Shown: piece by piece, positions 1 to 7,456 of the stretch
Layout of the letters: each line of letters starts with the position of its first letter
How positions within the stretch are numbered: the stretch's first letter is position 1
NCBI RefSeq assembly: GCF_014207705.1
Contig: NZ_JACHIU010000001.1
Span: 2,906,501-2,970,500 of the forward strand
Direction: 5' to 3'
DNA: 64,000 nucleotides
Source: Sphaerisporangium rubeum
GTDB lineage: Bacteria; Actinomycetota; Actinomycetes; Streptosporangiales; Streptosporangiaceae
The notes under the pieces: generated by a model
Database searches by the model: none
What the model was told of the DNA's origin: nothing
The model's input: only the letters and a program-made list of their open reading frames with translations
Position numbers and translations under genes: made by a program

Positions 1-521
1 TGGTGCCGGACCTGATCTGCCTGGCCAAGGCCCTCGCCGGCGGCATCCCGTGCGGCGCGATCGGCGGGGTTCCCGAGCTCATGGGGATCATCGCCGACGG
101 CACCTACGAGCAGGTCGGCACGTTCAACGGCAACCCGCTCACGATGGCCGCCGCGCGGGCCATGCTGTTCGACATCCTCGACGACGCGGCGTACCGGCAC
201 TTCGAGCGGCTGCGGCGCGTCATGTCCGACGGCGCCGAGGAGATCCTGCACCGGTACGGTCTGCCGGGTCACGTGCGGTCCTACGGAGCCAAGGGGGCCG
301 TCGTGTTCCACGACCGGCCGCTGCGCGACTACCGCGACTTCGTGGCGTACCCCGACCAGTGGGGGAACGCGCACTGGCTGTACCAGCACAACGGCGGCGT
401 GTTCCTGCCGCCGTGGGGCAAGTGCGAGCAGTGGACGGTGTCGGTGCAGCACACCGAGGCCGACGTGCGGCGCTTCGTCGTCAACCTGGAACGGATGGCG
501 GCACACCTGCGTCCGAGCTGA
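1..521 (+). CDS. Class III aminotransferase, C-terminal part (start left of window)
   Basis: This is the C-terminal part of a pyridoxal-phosphate enzyme of aminotransferase class III, the fold of glutamate-1-semialdehyde aminomutase and omega-aminotransferases. The frame is already open at base 3 and the start lies outside the window, so about 172 residues are visible. The motif CLAKALAGG at the left edge holds the lysine expected to bind PLP, and TFNGNPLTMAAA soon after is a conserved stretch of the aminomutase branch. The tail (WGKCEQWTVSVQHTEADV) fits the small C-terminal domain. The substrate cannot be told without the N-terminal half. It converges on a small gene that ends 53 bases downstream. 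Confidence 0.85.
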   Translation, partial: VPDLICLAKALAGGIPCGAIGGVPELMGIIADGTYEQVGTFNGNPLTMAAARAMLFDILDDAAYRHFERLRRVMSDGAEEILHRYGLPGHVRSYGAKGAVVFHDRPLRDYRDFVAYPDQWGNAHWLYQHNGGVFLPPWGKCEQWTVSVQHTEADVRRFVVNLERMAAHLRPS

Positions 522-574
522 CGGCTCCGGCGCGGCGGCGCAGGAAAGGCGCGGTGCCGTTCAGGCATGGACCG

Positions 575-832
575 TCAGGCCGGCATGGCCGCGAGCAGGT
601 ACGCCAGCCGGGCCGCCGCCGCGTCGATGTCGTCCACCGTGCCGAGGCGGTACCCCCACGAGGTGACGAACGCGCCTTCGGAGCTGCAGGTGACGACCTC
701 GTGCAGGTTGCTGCTGAAACGGTTGCGCACACGCACGCTGGCCGGGGAGCCCGGCACGACGCGGACCGCGAGGTCGATGTGGGTGCGAGTGGAGTCCGCG
801 AAGCGCTCAAGGCAGGACATCGTGTCGAGCAC
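575..832 (-). CDS. Small protein of unknown function downstream of an XRE regulator
   Basis: An 85-residue soluble protein that I do not recognise. It has no signal peptide, membrane segment or known motif; the C-terminal half is acidic and alanine-rich (VDDIDAAAARLAYLLAAMPA) and could form a helix. I chose the GTG at 832 because a GGAGG stands 8 bases before it, whereas an upstream in-frame ATG at 970 lies inside the preceding gene. It follows the XRE regulator on the same strand after 73 bases, so the two may be co-transcribed. Small genes beside DUF5753-type regulators are often their partners; that role here is inference. Confidence 0.6.
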   Translation of the reverse strand: MLDTMSCLERFADSTRTHIDLAVRVVPGSPASVRVRNRFSSNLHEVVTCSSEGAFVTSWGYRLGTVDDIDAAAARLAYLLAAMPA

Positions 833-905
833 CGGCCTCACCTCCAGATCACCTGGAAGGCAAGGATTGCATGATCTTGGGATGATCGGCAAGCAATTGT
901 GCGGA

Positions 906-1778
906 TCAAGGCGTCGATTGTGAGGAGTACTCCACAAGTACGCGGACGATGAGCTCGCGGGCCTGCTCATGGAAGACCGAGGCCGCGCGCAGTTCCTCGA
1001 ACGCCGCCGCGTAGAACGCCACCTCCTCGGGGTCGCGCAGCAGCAACTCCTTGGTGCGCGTGGCCACCCCGACCAGCGACTCGTTGTAGATCCAGAACCC
1101 GTTCAACAGCGCCGACGGCAGCTCCGCGCCGAACGGGATGAGCCCGAACTCGACGTTCGGCAGCGTCGTCACCGCCAGCAGCCGGTCGAGCTGACCGCGC
1201 ATCACGTCGTCCGGCGCCAGCCGGTACCGCAGCACGGCCTCCGGCATCAGGAAGTGGAACCGGCGCTCGGGGTCGTACAGGATGTCCTGCCTGCGCATCC
1301 GCACCCGGATCGCCGCGTCCACGTCGTCCCCGACCCCCTGCACCCGCCGCACCTTGCTGAAGATGTGCCGCGCGTACTCGGCCGTCTGGAGCAGCCCGAT
1401 GATCACCCCCGGCTCGAACACCCGGAAGAGCAACGTGCGGGACTCCAGGTCGCGCACGTCCTCCTGCAGGGCCGCGAGCCCCGACTTGTGCCGCTGCCGC
1501 CAGGAGTCCTGCCGCTCGATCAGCGACACCGCCTGCGCGATCAGCGCGTCCATCACCTCCGGCGGCGCCTCCACCGCCTGCCCCCAGACGACCACGTCCT
1601 CCTCGGACGCGCTCTGCCGCGCGTTCTCGATCCGCGACACCTTGGACGCCTGCCAGCCGAGCCGCGCCGCGAGATCCTTCCCGGACATCTGCGCGGTCTC
1701 ACGCAGGTGCCGGAGCTGCGCGCCTAAAGTAACCCGCGCCTCCTGAAAGCCGCTCAAACCTACCTCCGGCTGGGGCAT
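906..1778 (-). CDS. XRE-family transcriptional regulator with DUF5753 domain
   Basis: A 290-residue DNA-binding regulator of a family abundant in morphologically complex actinomycetes. After a short N-terminus (MPQPEVGLSGF), residues about 15-75 form the helix-turn-helix (LGAQLRHLRETAQMSGKDLA, then LGWQASKVSRIENAR). The rest is the DUF5753 domain, with RTLLFRVFEPGVIIGLLQTA and LLAVTTLPNVEFGLIPF as typical stretches. The ATG at 1778 was chosen because translation upstream is arginine-rich and unlike the family; its ribosome site is weak. A 16-bp palindrome lies 41 bases upstream and is the likely autoregulatory operator. Members of this family usually pair with a DUF397 protein; here the neighbours are two other small genes. 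Confidence 0.88.
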   Translation of the reverse strand: MPQPEVGLSGFQEARVTLGAQLRHLRETAQMSGKDLAARLGWQASKVSRIENARQSASEEDVVVWGQAVEAPPEVMDALIAQAVSLIERQDSWRQRHKSGLAALQEDVRDLESRTLLFRVFEPGVIIGLLQTAEYARHIFSKVRRVQGVGDDVDAAIRVRMRRQDILYDPERRFHFLMPEAVLRYRLAPDDVMRGQLDRLLAVTTLPNVEFGLIPFGAELPSALLNGFWIYNESLVGVATRTKELLLRDPEEVAFYAAAFEELRAASVFHEQARELIVRVLVEYSSQSTP

Positions 1779-1819
1779 CGGAACTCGCACGAGGGTAGAA
1801 CGGCGACGCCGGTCAGGCC

Positions 1820-1835
1820 ATAGGGATCTCCCTAT
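1820..1835. promoter_or_regulatory. Palindromic operator candidate upstream of the XRE gene
   Basis: ATAGGGATCTCCCTAT has two perfect 7-bp arms (ATAGGGA / TCCCTAT) around a TC centre. It lies between the XRE regulator start (1778) and the end of the small upstream gene (1929), where an autoregulatory site would be expected. Binding is inferred from position and symmetry only. Confidence 0.5.
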
Positions 1836-1928
1836 TCGTGACCGGAGCGACGTCATCGCAGCTGAACCCGGGGGAGCGGCCACCGCGCGGTCAGCGGCCA
1901 CCGCCGGTGCGCCACCGGCGGCCGGCCC

Positions 1929-2135
1929 TCAGGCGAGCAGCCGCCGCGCGATCTCGGTGAGCAACTCGCGCGGCACCTCGACCGCGGTCTCCCCGTCCAG
2001 TACGTCCCGCAGATCGGCCCGCGCGTCCGGATCGGTCACCGCCATCCCCTGCACGACGATGGTGCCCCGGTCCGTCTCGTACAGCGACGGACAGGCACCG
2101 GCCTCCGACGTGGACCCGAGAAACCGCAGACGCAT
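1929..2135 (-). CDS. Small conserved actinobacterial protein (68 aa)
   Basis: A 68-residue protein beginning MRLRFLGSTSEAGACPSLY. I recognise the general pattern (MRL.FLG, CPSLY.TDRGT.VVQG, ETAVEVPRELL) as a small family often found beside XRE regulators in Streptomyces and relatives, but no function is known to me. There is no signal peptide or membrane segment. The ATG at 2135 is favoured because GGAAGG stands six bases upstream; a longer frame to 2192 lacks such a site and does not match the family start. It lies upstream of the XRE gene on the same strand, separated by 150 bases that hold the palindromic operator. Confidence 0.72.
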   Translation of the reverse strand: MRLRFLGSTSEAGACPSLYETDRGTIVVQGMAVTDPDARADLRDVLDGETAVEVPRELLTEIARRLLA

Positions 2136-2165
2136 GGATGTCCTTCCCCGGAGGAAGATCGACTG

Positions 2166-2184
2166 GCGCAATTGCGCGCAATTG
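2166..2184. promoter_or_regulatory. Tandem GCGCAATTG direct repeat
   Basis: Two copies of GCGCAATTG start at 2166 and 2176, one helical turn apart; the first is part of the 12-bp perfect palindrome GCGCAATTGCGC. They lie 31-49 bases upstream of the 68-residue gene, in promoter position. A related GCAATTGTGCG occurs near 892, upstream of the 85-residue gene. They may be a common regulator site; this is inference. Confidence 0.35.
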
Positions 2185-2259
2185 TAATCCATCCAGACGT
2201 CGCGAACGGGATGTTCTGCGCCAGCTAGACCAATCGGGTAATTCCGGCAAACTCCGTTG

Positions 2260-2763
2260 TCAGTCCCCGGTCACCCCGTCCGCCATCTCGCGAAGGATGT
2301 CGATGTGCCCGTTGTGCCGGGCCGTCTCCTCGATCAGATGGTGGTAGATCCACCGCAGATTGACGATATGTCCTTCCCTGGTCGGCTTCCTGGCCCACGT
2401 GTCCAGGCTCACCTCCCGCAACAACCCCCGGTACCGCTCGGCCTGCTCCTCGTACTCCGCCAGCAACCGCGCCAGCGGAATCTCCACCCCGATCCGCATC
2501 TCCCGATCCGGATCGTCATCCGTCCACGGCCCGTGATCGTCCTCACCGAACAGCCGCACCTGGATCCACGAGTACTCCACCCACCGCAGATGACTCACCA
2601 GCCCACTGATCGACATCAACGGCGACGTCCCGAGCGGCGCACTCCGCGCACCCTCCTCCGACAACCCCTCACACTTCGCACGCACCGTGGCCCGCGTGTA
2701 GTCAAGCAGCCTCTCCAACACGGCCCGCTCGTCCCACGCCTCAGGAATATCACTCCGCACCAT
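2260..2763 (-). CDS. DinB-like (DUF664) metal-binding four-helix protein
   Basis: A 167-residue protein of the DinB / DUF664 superfamily, four-helix proteins with a three-histidine metal site related to mycothiol- and bacillithiol-dependent transferases. Visible family features are SLMSISGLVSHL near residue 55 (first histidine), WIYHHLIEETARHNGHIDIL near residues 138-157 (second and third histidines), and the length. The ATG at 2763 starts the match to the family directly. The actual substrate is unknown for most members. It lies 104 bases downstream of the ArsR-type repressor on the same strand, so it may share its transcript and respond to the same signal as the divergent exporter. Confidence 0.85.
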   Translation of the reverse strand: MVRSDIPEAWDERAVLERLLDYTRATVRAKCEGLSEEGARSAPLGTSPLMSISGLVSHLRWVEYSWIQVRLFGEDDHGPWTDDDPDREMRIGVEIPLARLLAEYEEQAERYRGLLREVSLDTWARKPTREGHIVNLRWIYHHLIEETARHNGHIDILREMADGVTGD

Positions 2764-2867
2764 GACCCCGAGCCTGCTCCCCGTCCACCGGCCGTGTCCA
2801 CCGGTTATCCGGGAGGCCGGCCGGGGTCTTCTCCGCGGGACGCATCCGTTGCTTCCCTGCTCGTTCC

Positions 2868-3476
2868 TTACTGCGGTGTCCCCTCGGGGTGGGCCGGGAG
2901 GACGTCGAAGTGAATGACGACCCGTGTGGTGTCCGGGGGTGGGACGAGAGGTGTCTCGGACTCGCGGTGGTCGGAGAGGGTGCGGTAGGTGGTGAGGATC
3001 TCCTGGATCTGGTGGGACAGGGTGATGGTCTCTTCGGGGGTCAGGCGGAGGGAGCGGCGGCTGAGGCCGCCGGCTTCCTTCCATTCGGGGGGGAGGGTGG
3101 ATTCCTCCTCGCGCCAGCGGGTCAGTTCGGTGGCTCGGTGGTGGACCACGTGGTCCGTCAGGATCTCGATGGCGGAGGCGGTCTCCGGTTCGTCGTCGGG
3201 TGGGGGGCCGACGGAGTAGCCGCCGGGGGTGACGCGCCAGTACTTCTCCTTGCCCTTGCCGAGGCCGGGGACCTGTTCGATCATGCCGTGCTTGGCGAGT
3301 TCGCGCAGGTGGTAGCTGGTCACGCCGGTGTTCTCGTGCAGGTGTTCGGCCAGGCGGGTGGCGGTGGAGGGGCCGCCGGCGTCGAGAAGTTCGTACAGGC
3401 GGAGGCGAGTGGGGTGCGCGAACGACTTCAGCGTGTGAGCGTCGAGGGCCCGTGCGGAGAAGCTCTTGCGTTCCAT
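2868..3476 (-). CDS. ArsR-type winged-helix transcriptional regulator
   Basis: A 202-residue regulator whose N-terminal 90 residues form an ArsR/HTH_20 winged helix (AHPTRLRLYELLDAGGPSTA, then NTGVTSYHLRELAKHGMIEQ). No cysteine metal site of the SmtB/ArsR type is visible. The C-terminal part (STLPPEWKEAGGLSRRSLRL onward) is typical of actinobacterial members that control a neighbouring MFS transporter. The ATG at 3476 is preferred; a GTG four codons upstream is possible. No strong ribosome site is present and the operator array overlaps the start. It is divergent from the MFS gene and most likely represses it and itself. Confidence 0.86.
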   Translation of the reverse strand: MERKSFSARALDAHTLKSFAHPTRLRLYELLDAGGPSTATRLAEHLHENTGVTSYHLRELAKHGMIEQVPGLGKGKEKYWRVTPGGYSVGPPPDDEPETASAIEILTDHVVHHRATELTRWREEESTLPPEWKEAGGLSRRSLRLTPEETITLSHQIQEILTTYRTLSDHRESETPLVPPPDTTRVVIHFDVLPAHPEGTPQ

Positions 3477-3478
3477 GA

Positions 3479-3530
3479 GTGTGCACACCTATCTTTGCAA
3501 AGGAATTTATGCACAACTTTACTTGCACAC
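3479..3530. promoter_or_regulatory. Four TGCA-centred sites at exact 14-bp spacing in a divergent promoter
   Basis: The gap between the repressor and the MFS gene holds TGCA cores at 3482, 3496, 3510 and 3524, each exactly 14 bases from the next. Local contexts are GTGTGCACAC (a perfect 10-bp palindrome), CTTTGCAAAG (also palindromic), TTATGCACAA and ACTTGCACAC. The stretch is far more AT-rich than its surroundings. It overlaps the repressor start and ends 18 bases before the MFS start, which fits a repressor operator array. Confidence 0.55.
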
Positions 3531-3547
3531 ACTGTAGCGGAGGAGCC

Positions 3548-4876
3548 GTGACGATCGGCAGAACGTTCGCCTTCCTTTGGGCCTCCACCGGACTGTCCAA
3601 CGTGGCGGACGGCGTGCTCAAGGTCGGCGCGCCACTGCTCGCCGTGAGCGTCACGCGCTCACCGCTGCTGGTGTCGCTGACCGCGGTGGCCGGCGGCCTG
3701 CCGTGGCTGCTGTGCACGCTGCACGCCGGGGTCATGGCCGACCGGCGGGACCGCAGGCGGGTGATGGTCGCCGCGCACTGGGCCCGGGCCGGCGTGTTCG
3801 CTGTCGTGGCGGTGCTCGGCGTGCTCGGTCAGCTGACGTTTCCCGTGCTGCTGGTGGCGCTGCTGGTCGCCGGGGTGGGGGAGGTGTTCGCTGACACCTC
3901 CGCGCAGTCGGTCCTGCCGATGACCGTGCCGCCGGAGCGGGTGGCCGCCGCCAACGGCAGGATCGTCGGCGCGCAGACCGTCGGGAACGACTTCCTCGGC
4001 GGTCCCGCAGCCGGGTTGCTGGTCGGGGTGAGCGCCGCCGTGCTGTTCGCCGCACCCGCCGTGGTGTACGCCGCCGCCGCGGTCCTCCTGCTCGGCATGC
4101 ACGGCCGCTTCCGGCCGGAGCGCGTGTCCACCCGGCCGCTGCGTGCCGACATGGTGGAAGGACTCCGGTACCTTCGCGGTCACCGCGTGCTGCGCTCGGT
4201 GGCGGCCAGCGCCGGGCTGCTCAACCTCGCCAACGCCGCCTACTGGGCCGTCTTCGTGTTGTTCGCGGTCGGGCCGTGGACCTCGCTGGCGCTGACCCCC
4301 GCCGCCTACGGGCTGCTGATGACCGCCGTCGCCGTGGGAATCCTGGCCGGCTCGCTCGTGGCGCACCGCGTCATCGCCGAGCTCGGTGACAAGTGGGCCC
4401 TGCTGCTCTCCTGGCTGGTCAACAGCCTCTTGCTGCTGGTCCCCGTCCTGGCGCCGCATCTCGTCCCCACGTACACGGCGGCCGTGCTCCTCGGTGTCAC
4501 CAACGCGCTGGCCAACGTCGTGACCATCTCACTGCGCCACCGTCTGGTACCGGAGGATCTGCTCGGACGCGTGAACTCCGTGTACCGCTTGATCGGCATG
4601 AGCGGCATTCCCGTCGGCGCCGCACTCGGCGGCCTCCTGGCCACGATGACCTCGCTTCCCGTCGTGCTCATCACCGCCGTGGGGGTCTGTCTTGCCGGGA
4701 TGGTTCCGGTGGTCCGCGCCGGCTTGCCGCGTCCGGCCGTCGCGAACCTCACCGTCAAGCACTCCGGCGTGGGGGGATGGGGACGAGCTGGGCTCGGAGT
4801 TGTTCGCCGAGGGCTTTGGCCTGGGGGTCGAGGCGGGGGGATGCCGCTACGCCGCGGCCGAGTAGGCCGTGGATGA
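3548..4876 (+). CDS. MFS exporter (EntS/MFS_3-like)
   Basis: A 442-residue major facilitator transporter with about 12 hydrophobic segments. MADRRDRRRVMV near residue 60 is the loop 2-3 signature, and LLGRVNSVYRLIG in the second half is typical of the MFS_3/EntS branch that exports siderophores, macrolides or other drugs. The GTG at 3548 has GGAGGAG upstream and starts just before the first membrane segment. It is divergent from the ArsR-type regulator. The final 40 residues (glycine- and arginine-rich) overlap the 3' end of the convergent atuA-like gene by 122 bases and are probably not a conserved part of the protein; a lost earlier stop or frameshift is possible. Confidence 0.86.
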   Translation: MTIGRTFAFLWASTGLSNVADGVLKVGAPLLAVSVTRSPLLVSLTAVAGGLPWLLCTLHAGVMADRRDRRRVMVAAHWARAGVFAVVAVLGVLGQLTFPVLLVALLVAGVGEVFADTSAQSVLPMTVPPERVAAANGRIVGAQTVGNDFLGGPAAGLLVGVSAAVLFAAPAVVYAAAAVLLLGMHGRFRPERVSTRPLRADMVEGLRYLRGHRVLRSVAASAGLLNLANAAYWAVFVLFAVGPWTSLALTPAAYGLLMTAVAVGILAGSLVAHRVIAELGDKWALLLSWLVNSLLLLVPVLAPHLVPTYTAAVLLGVTNALANVVTISLRHRLVPEDLLGRVNSVYRLIGMSGIPVGAALGGLLATMTSLPVVLITAVGVCLAGMVPVVRAGLPRPAVANLTVKHSGVGGWGRAGLGVVRRGLWPGGRGGGMPLRRGRVGRG

Positions 4877-6599
4877 CGAAGTTCACGGCCAGGAGGTTGG
4901 GGAGGTCGTAGCGGTCGATCTTCAGGTGGCTCGTTTCCGGGAGGAGTTCTTTGAGGCGGTCTGTGGTGAGGTAGGTGCGCAGCCACGTGTACTCGTCCGG
5001 AGTGCGGGTCCAGACGCCGAGGTTGGCGTTGCCGCCTTTGTCGCCTGAGCGGGCTCCGGCGATCGTTCCCAACGGGGCCCATCGGACATCTGTGCCGGCA
5101 GGTACGGGGGAGGGTTTCTCGCCGTACGGCGGCGCCGAATTCGCCGTACCACGTCCCGCCGCGTCGGCGCCGGAGAGGGAGGTGCCGGGGAGGCGGGGGG
5201 AGGGCTCGGCGGTGGCGGGGGGTGGGGGTGCGTGGCTTGCCTTCGTGGAGGACGTGTGGTGTGCGGTCTGGTCGGGGGAGGTGTGGTGCACGGTCTCGGT
5301 TGGTGGGGGGGACAGGTGGACTTGTGGGTGGACGGTGGTGGTGGGGGTCGTGGTGGGCCAGTAGACGCCGTAGGGGGTGGCGTCGGTGGGTGGGGTGAGG
5401 GAGTAGAAGCCGGGGTAGCTCGCCAGGCCGGTTTCCACGACGGCGGAGGAGAAGGCGCGGCCGGCAAGGCGCTGGTCGGGGGACATGACGGTGATGCGGA
5501 GGAGGGCCAGGCCGGCGGGGGTGGTGGGGGTGAGGTCGGTGTGGACTTCGGTGAAGGAGGATTTCGGGACTCGGGTGAAGATGGCTTCTTCGGCCAGGCG
5601 GGCTTTGGCTTCGAGGTCGAGGCCGGTGAGGGCCAGGGTCATGGTGTTGCGGTAGCCGGCCAGGTAGTTGAGGGCCACTTTCAGGGTCGGAGGTGGAGGG
5701 GTGCCTTTGACGCCGGTGATGTGGACGCGGTCGGGGGATCGCTGAGTGAGGTGGATGGTGTCGAAGTGGGCTGTGACGTCGGGGCCCTGGTAGGCGGGGG
5801 AGGCGATCTCGTAGAGGAGTTGTGCGGTGACGGTGCCGATGGTCACGGCGCCGCCGGTGCCGGGGTGTTTGGTGATGACGCTGGAGCCGTCGGCGTGGAG
5901 TTCGGCTATGGGGAAGCCGCAGTGGGGGAGGTCGGGGATCTCCTCGAAGAAGGAGTAGTTGCCGCCGGTGGCCTGGCAGCCGCATTCGATGACGTGGCCC
6001 GCCACGACGGAGCCGGCGAGAGCGTCGAGGTCGGTGGCGGTCCAGCCGAAGTGCCACATGCCGGGGCCGGTGACGAGAGCGGCGTCGGTGACCCTGCCGG
6101 TGATGACGACGTCGGCGCCGGACCGGAGCGCGGTGGCTATGGGACGGCCGCCGAGGTAGGCGTTGGCGGTGACGGGGGTGGCGGTCAGGGGTTCGCCGGT
6201 GTCCATGTTGGTCATGTCGCCGAGGTCGGTGCCGGCGGCGAGCAGGTCGTCGCCGGTGATGTGGGCCACCGTCGGGGTGAGGCCGAGACGGGACGCCAGA
6301 TCTGTGACGGCCTGGGCGCAGCCCGCCGGGTCCAGGCCGCCGGCGTTGGAGACGATCTTGATGCCGCGGTCGAGGCAGGTGCCGAGGACCTGTTCCATCT
6401 GGGTGAGGAACGTGCGCGCGTAGCCGGGACGACCCTTCATGCGGTTTCCGGCCAGGATGAGCATGGTCAGCTCGGCCAGCCAGTCACCGGTGAGGACGTC
6501 GATGGGGCCGCCGTCGACCATCTCGCGTGCCGCCGACAACCGGTCGCCGTAGAAGCCGCTGCAGTTGGCGATCCGCAACGGCGCCTCGCCGCTCGTCAT
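4755..6599 (-). CDS. AtuA-family protein (DUF1446) with long low-complexity linker
   Basis: A 614-residue member of the acyclic terpene utilisation AtuA family, whose biochemical role is unsettled but which is linked to catabolism of branched acyl-CoAs. Residues about 8-400 are the N-terminal DUF1446 domain (IANCSGFYGDRLSA, VSNAGGLDPAGC, ITGRVTDAALV) and residues about 510-605 the small C-terminal domain (GARSGDKGGNANLGVW). Between them lie about 100 residues rich in T, P, H and S, encoded partly by a copy of a dispersed 53-bp repeat (near residues 476-494). The start overlaps the stop of the hydratase gene by ATGA, so it closes the carboxylase operon. Its 3' end overlaps the MFS gene. Confidence 0.86.
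   Translation of the reverse strand: MTSGEAPLRIANCSGFYGDRLSAAREMVDGGPIDVLTGDWLAELTMLILAGNRMKGRPGYARTFLTQMEQVLGTCLDRGIKIVSNAGGLDPAGCAQAVTDLASRLGLTPTVAHITGDDLLAAGTDLGDMTNMDTGEPLTATPVTANAYLGGRPIATALRSGADVVITGRVTDAALVTGPGMWHFGWTATDLDALAGSVVAGHVIECGCQATGGNYSFFEEIPDLPHCGFPIAELHADGSSVITKHPGTGGAVTIGTVTAQLLYEIASPAYQGPDVTAHFDTIHLTQRSPDRVHITGVKGTPPPPTLKVALNYLAGYRNTMTLALTGLDLEAKARLAEEAIFTRVPKSSFTEVHTDLTPTTPAGLALLRITVMSPDQRLAGRAFSSAVVETGLASYPGFYSLTPPTDATPYGVYWPTTTPTTTVHPQVHLSPPPTETVHHTSPDQTAHHTSSTKASHAPPPPATAEPSPRLPGTSLSGADAAGRGTANSAPPYGEKPSPVPAGTDVRWAPLGTIAGARSGDKGGNANLGVWTRTPDEYTWLRTYLTTDRLKELLPETSHLKIDRYDLPNLLAVNFVIHGLLGRGVAASPRLDPQAKALGEQLRAQLVPIPPRRSA
5120..5172. repeat. 53-bp dispersed imperfect palindrome, copy 1 (inside atuA-like gene)
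   Basis: This 53-bp segment matches 56045-56097 at 51 of 53 positions in the same orientation. Both copies contain a perfect 9-bp inverted repeat, CGGCGCCGA / TCGGCGCCG (here 5129-5137 and 5163-5171), around a 25-bp centre with GAATTCGCCGTAC. Here it lies in frame inside the low-complexity linker of the AtuA-family protein. It resembles a REP-like or miniature insertion element. Confidence 0.72.
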
Positions 6600-7381
6600 G
6601 CCGGCCGCTCCCCGGTCGCGCCGTCCGGGGCCGGGATCCAGGAGGCGGGACGTTTCTCCCGGAAGGCGCTGATGCCTTCCTGGCCTTCGGCCGAGGTGAA
6701 GCGTTCGGCGGAGAGGTCCGCCATCTGGCGCAGGCCCTCGTCCACGGACATCGAGGGGACGGTGCGCACCAGCCGCTTGGTGATCGCCAGGGACTCGGGG
6801 CCGCCTTTGAGCAGCATTCCGGTGTAGTGCGCGACCGTGTCGTCCAGGGTCCCGGGGGGGACGGCGCGGGTGAGAAGACCGATGCCGACGGCCCGGGTGG
6901 CGTCGAAGACCTCGCCGGTGAGGAAGTACTCGGACGCGGCGCGGGGGTCGAGGCGCCGCAGGACGGTCACGGCGATCATCGCGGGGACGACGCCGAGACG
7001 TACCTCGCTGAACGCGAACGTGGCGGTGTCGGGGGCGATGGCGAAGTCGCAGGCCGCGACCAGGCCGAGGCCGCCGGCGCGTGCGGTGCCGTTCAGTCGG
7101 CAGATCACCGGCTTGGGGCTGTCCCAGATGGCGCGCAGCACGTCGGGGAACGCGCCGGTGACCGGTGCGCCGGACGCGGCCTGCTCCTTGAGGTCGGCGC
7201 CTGAGCAGAAGACGGTGCCGGTGCCGGTGAGGACGAGCACGCGTGTGGCGTCGTCGCCGAGCGCCTGGCCGAGAGCGTCGAGCAGTTCGGCGAGCAGCCG
7301 GGTGGACAGTGCGTTGCGGTTGGCGGGGGAGTCCAGGGTGAGGGTCGCCACGCCGTCGCGTGTCTCCAGATGAACGAGCAT
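6596..7381 (-). CDS. Enoyl-CoA hydratase/isomerase family protein
   Basis: A 261-residue crotonase-fold enzyme. The oxyanion-hole segments are visible as FCSGADLKEQ near residue 58 and RAGGLGLVAACDFAIA near residue 103; SEVRLGVVPAMIAV follows. Family members hydrate or isomerise enoyl-CoA thioesters. In this operon, with a biotin-dependent carboxylase and AtuA, a role like methylglutaconyl-CoA or isohexenylglutaconyl-CoA hydratase in leucine or acyclic-terpene catabolism is likely, but that is inference from context. The residue usually serving as second catalytic glutamate appears replaced in GVVPAM. AAGGAGAACTG precedes the ATG. Its stop overlaps the atuA start by four bases. Confidence 0.9.
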   Translation of the reverse strand: MLVHLETRDGVATLTLDSPANRNALSTRLLAELLDALGQALGDDATRVLVLTGTGTVFCSGADLKEQAASGAPVTGAFPDVLRAIWDSPKPVICRLNGTARAGGLGLVAACDFAIAPDTATFAFSEVRLGVVPAMIAVTVLRRLDPRAASEYFLTGEVFDATRAVGIGLLTRAVPPGTLDDTVAHYTGMLLKGGPESLAITKRLVRTVPSMSVDEGLRQMADLSAERFTSAEGQEGISAFREKRPASWIPAPDGATGERPA

Positions 7382-7456
7382 CAGTTCTCCTTCACGACGG
7401 TGTGCCTGAAGCCGTCGTCCCGAGGACGAGCGGGGATCTGCGGCGACGGGTGAGCA

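Noticed and set aside
2260-3735. A 491-codon open frame on the minus strand spanning the DinB gene, the repressor and the operator
   Set aside because: Only its last 167 codons match a family (DinB); the rest is antisense or out of frame to the ArsR-type regulator and is arginine/proline-rich, typical of a shadow frame in GC-rich DNA.
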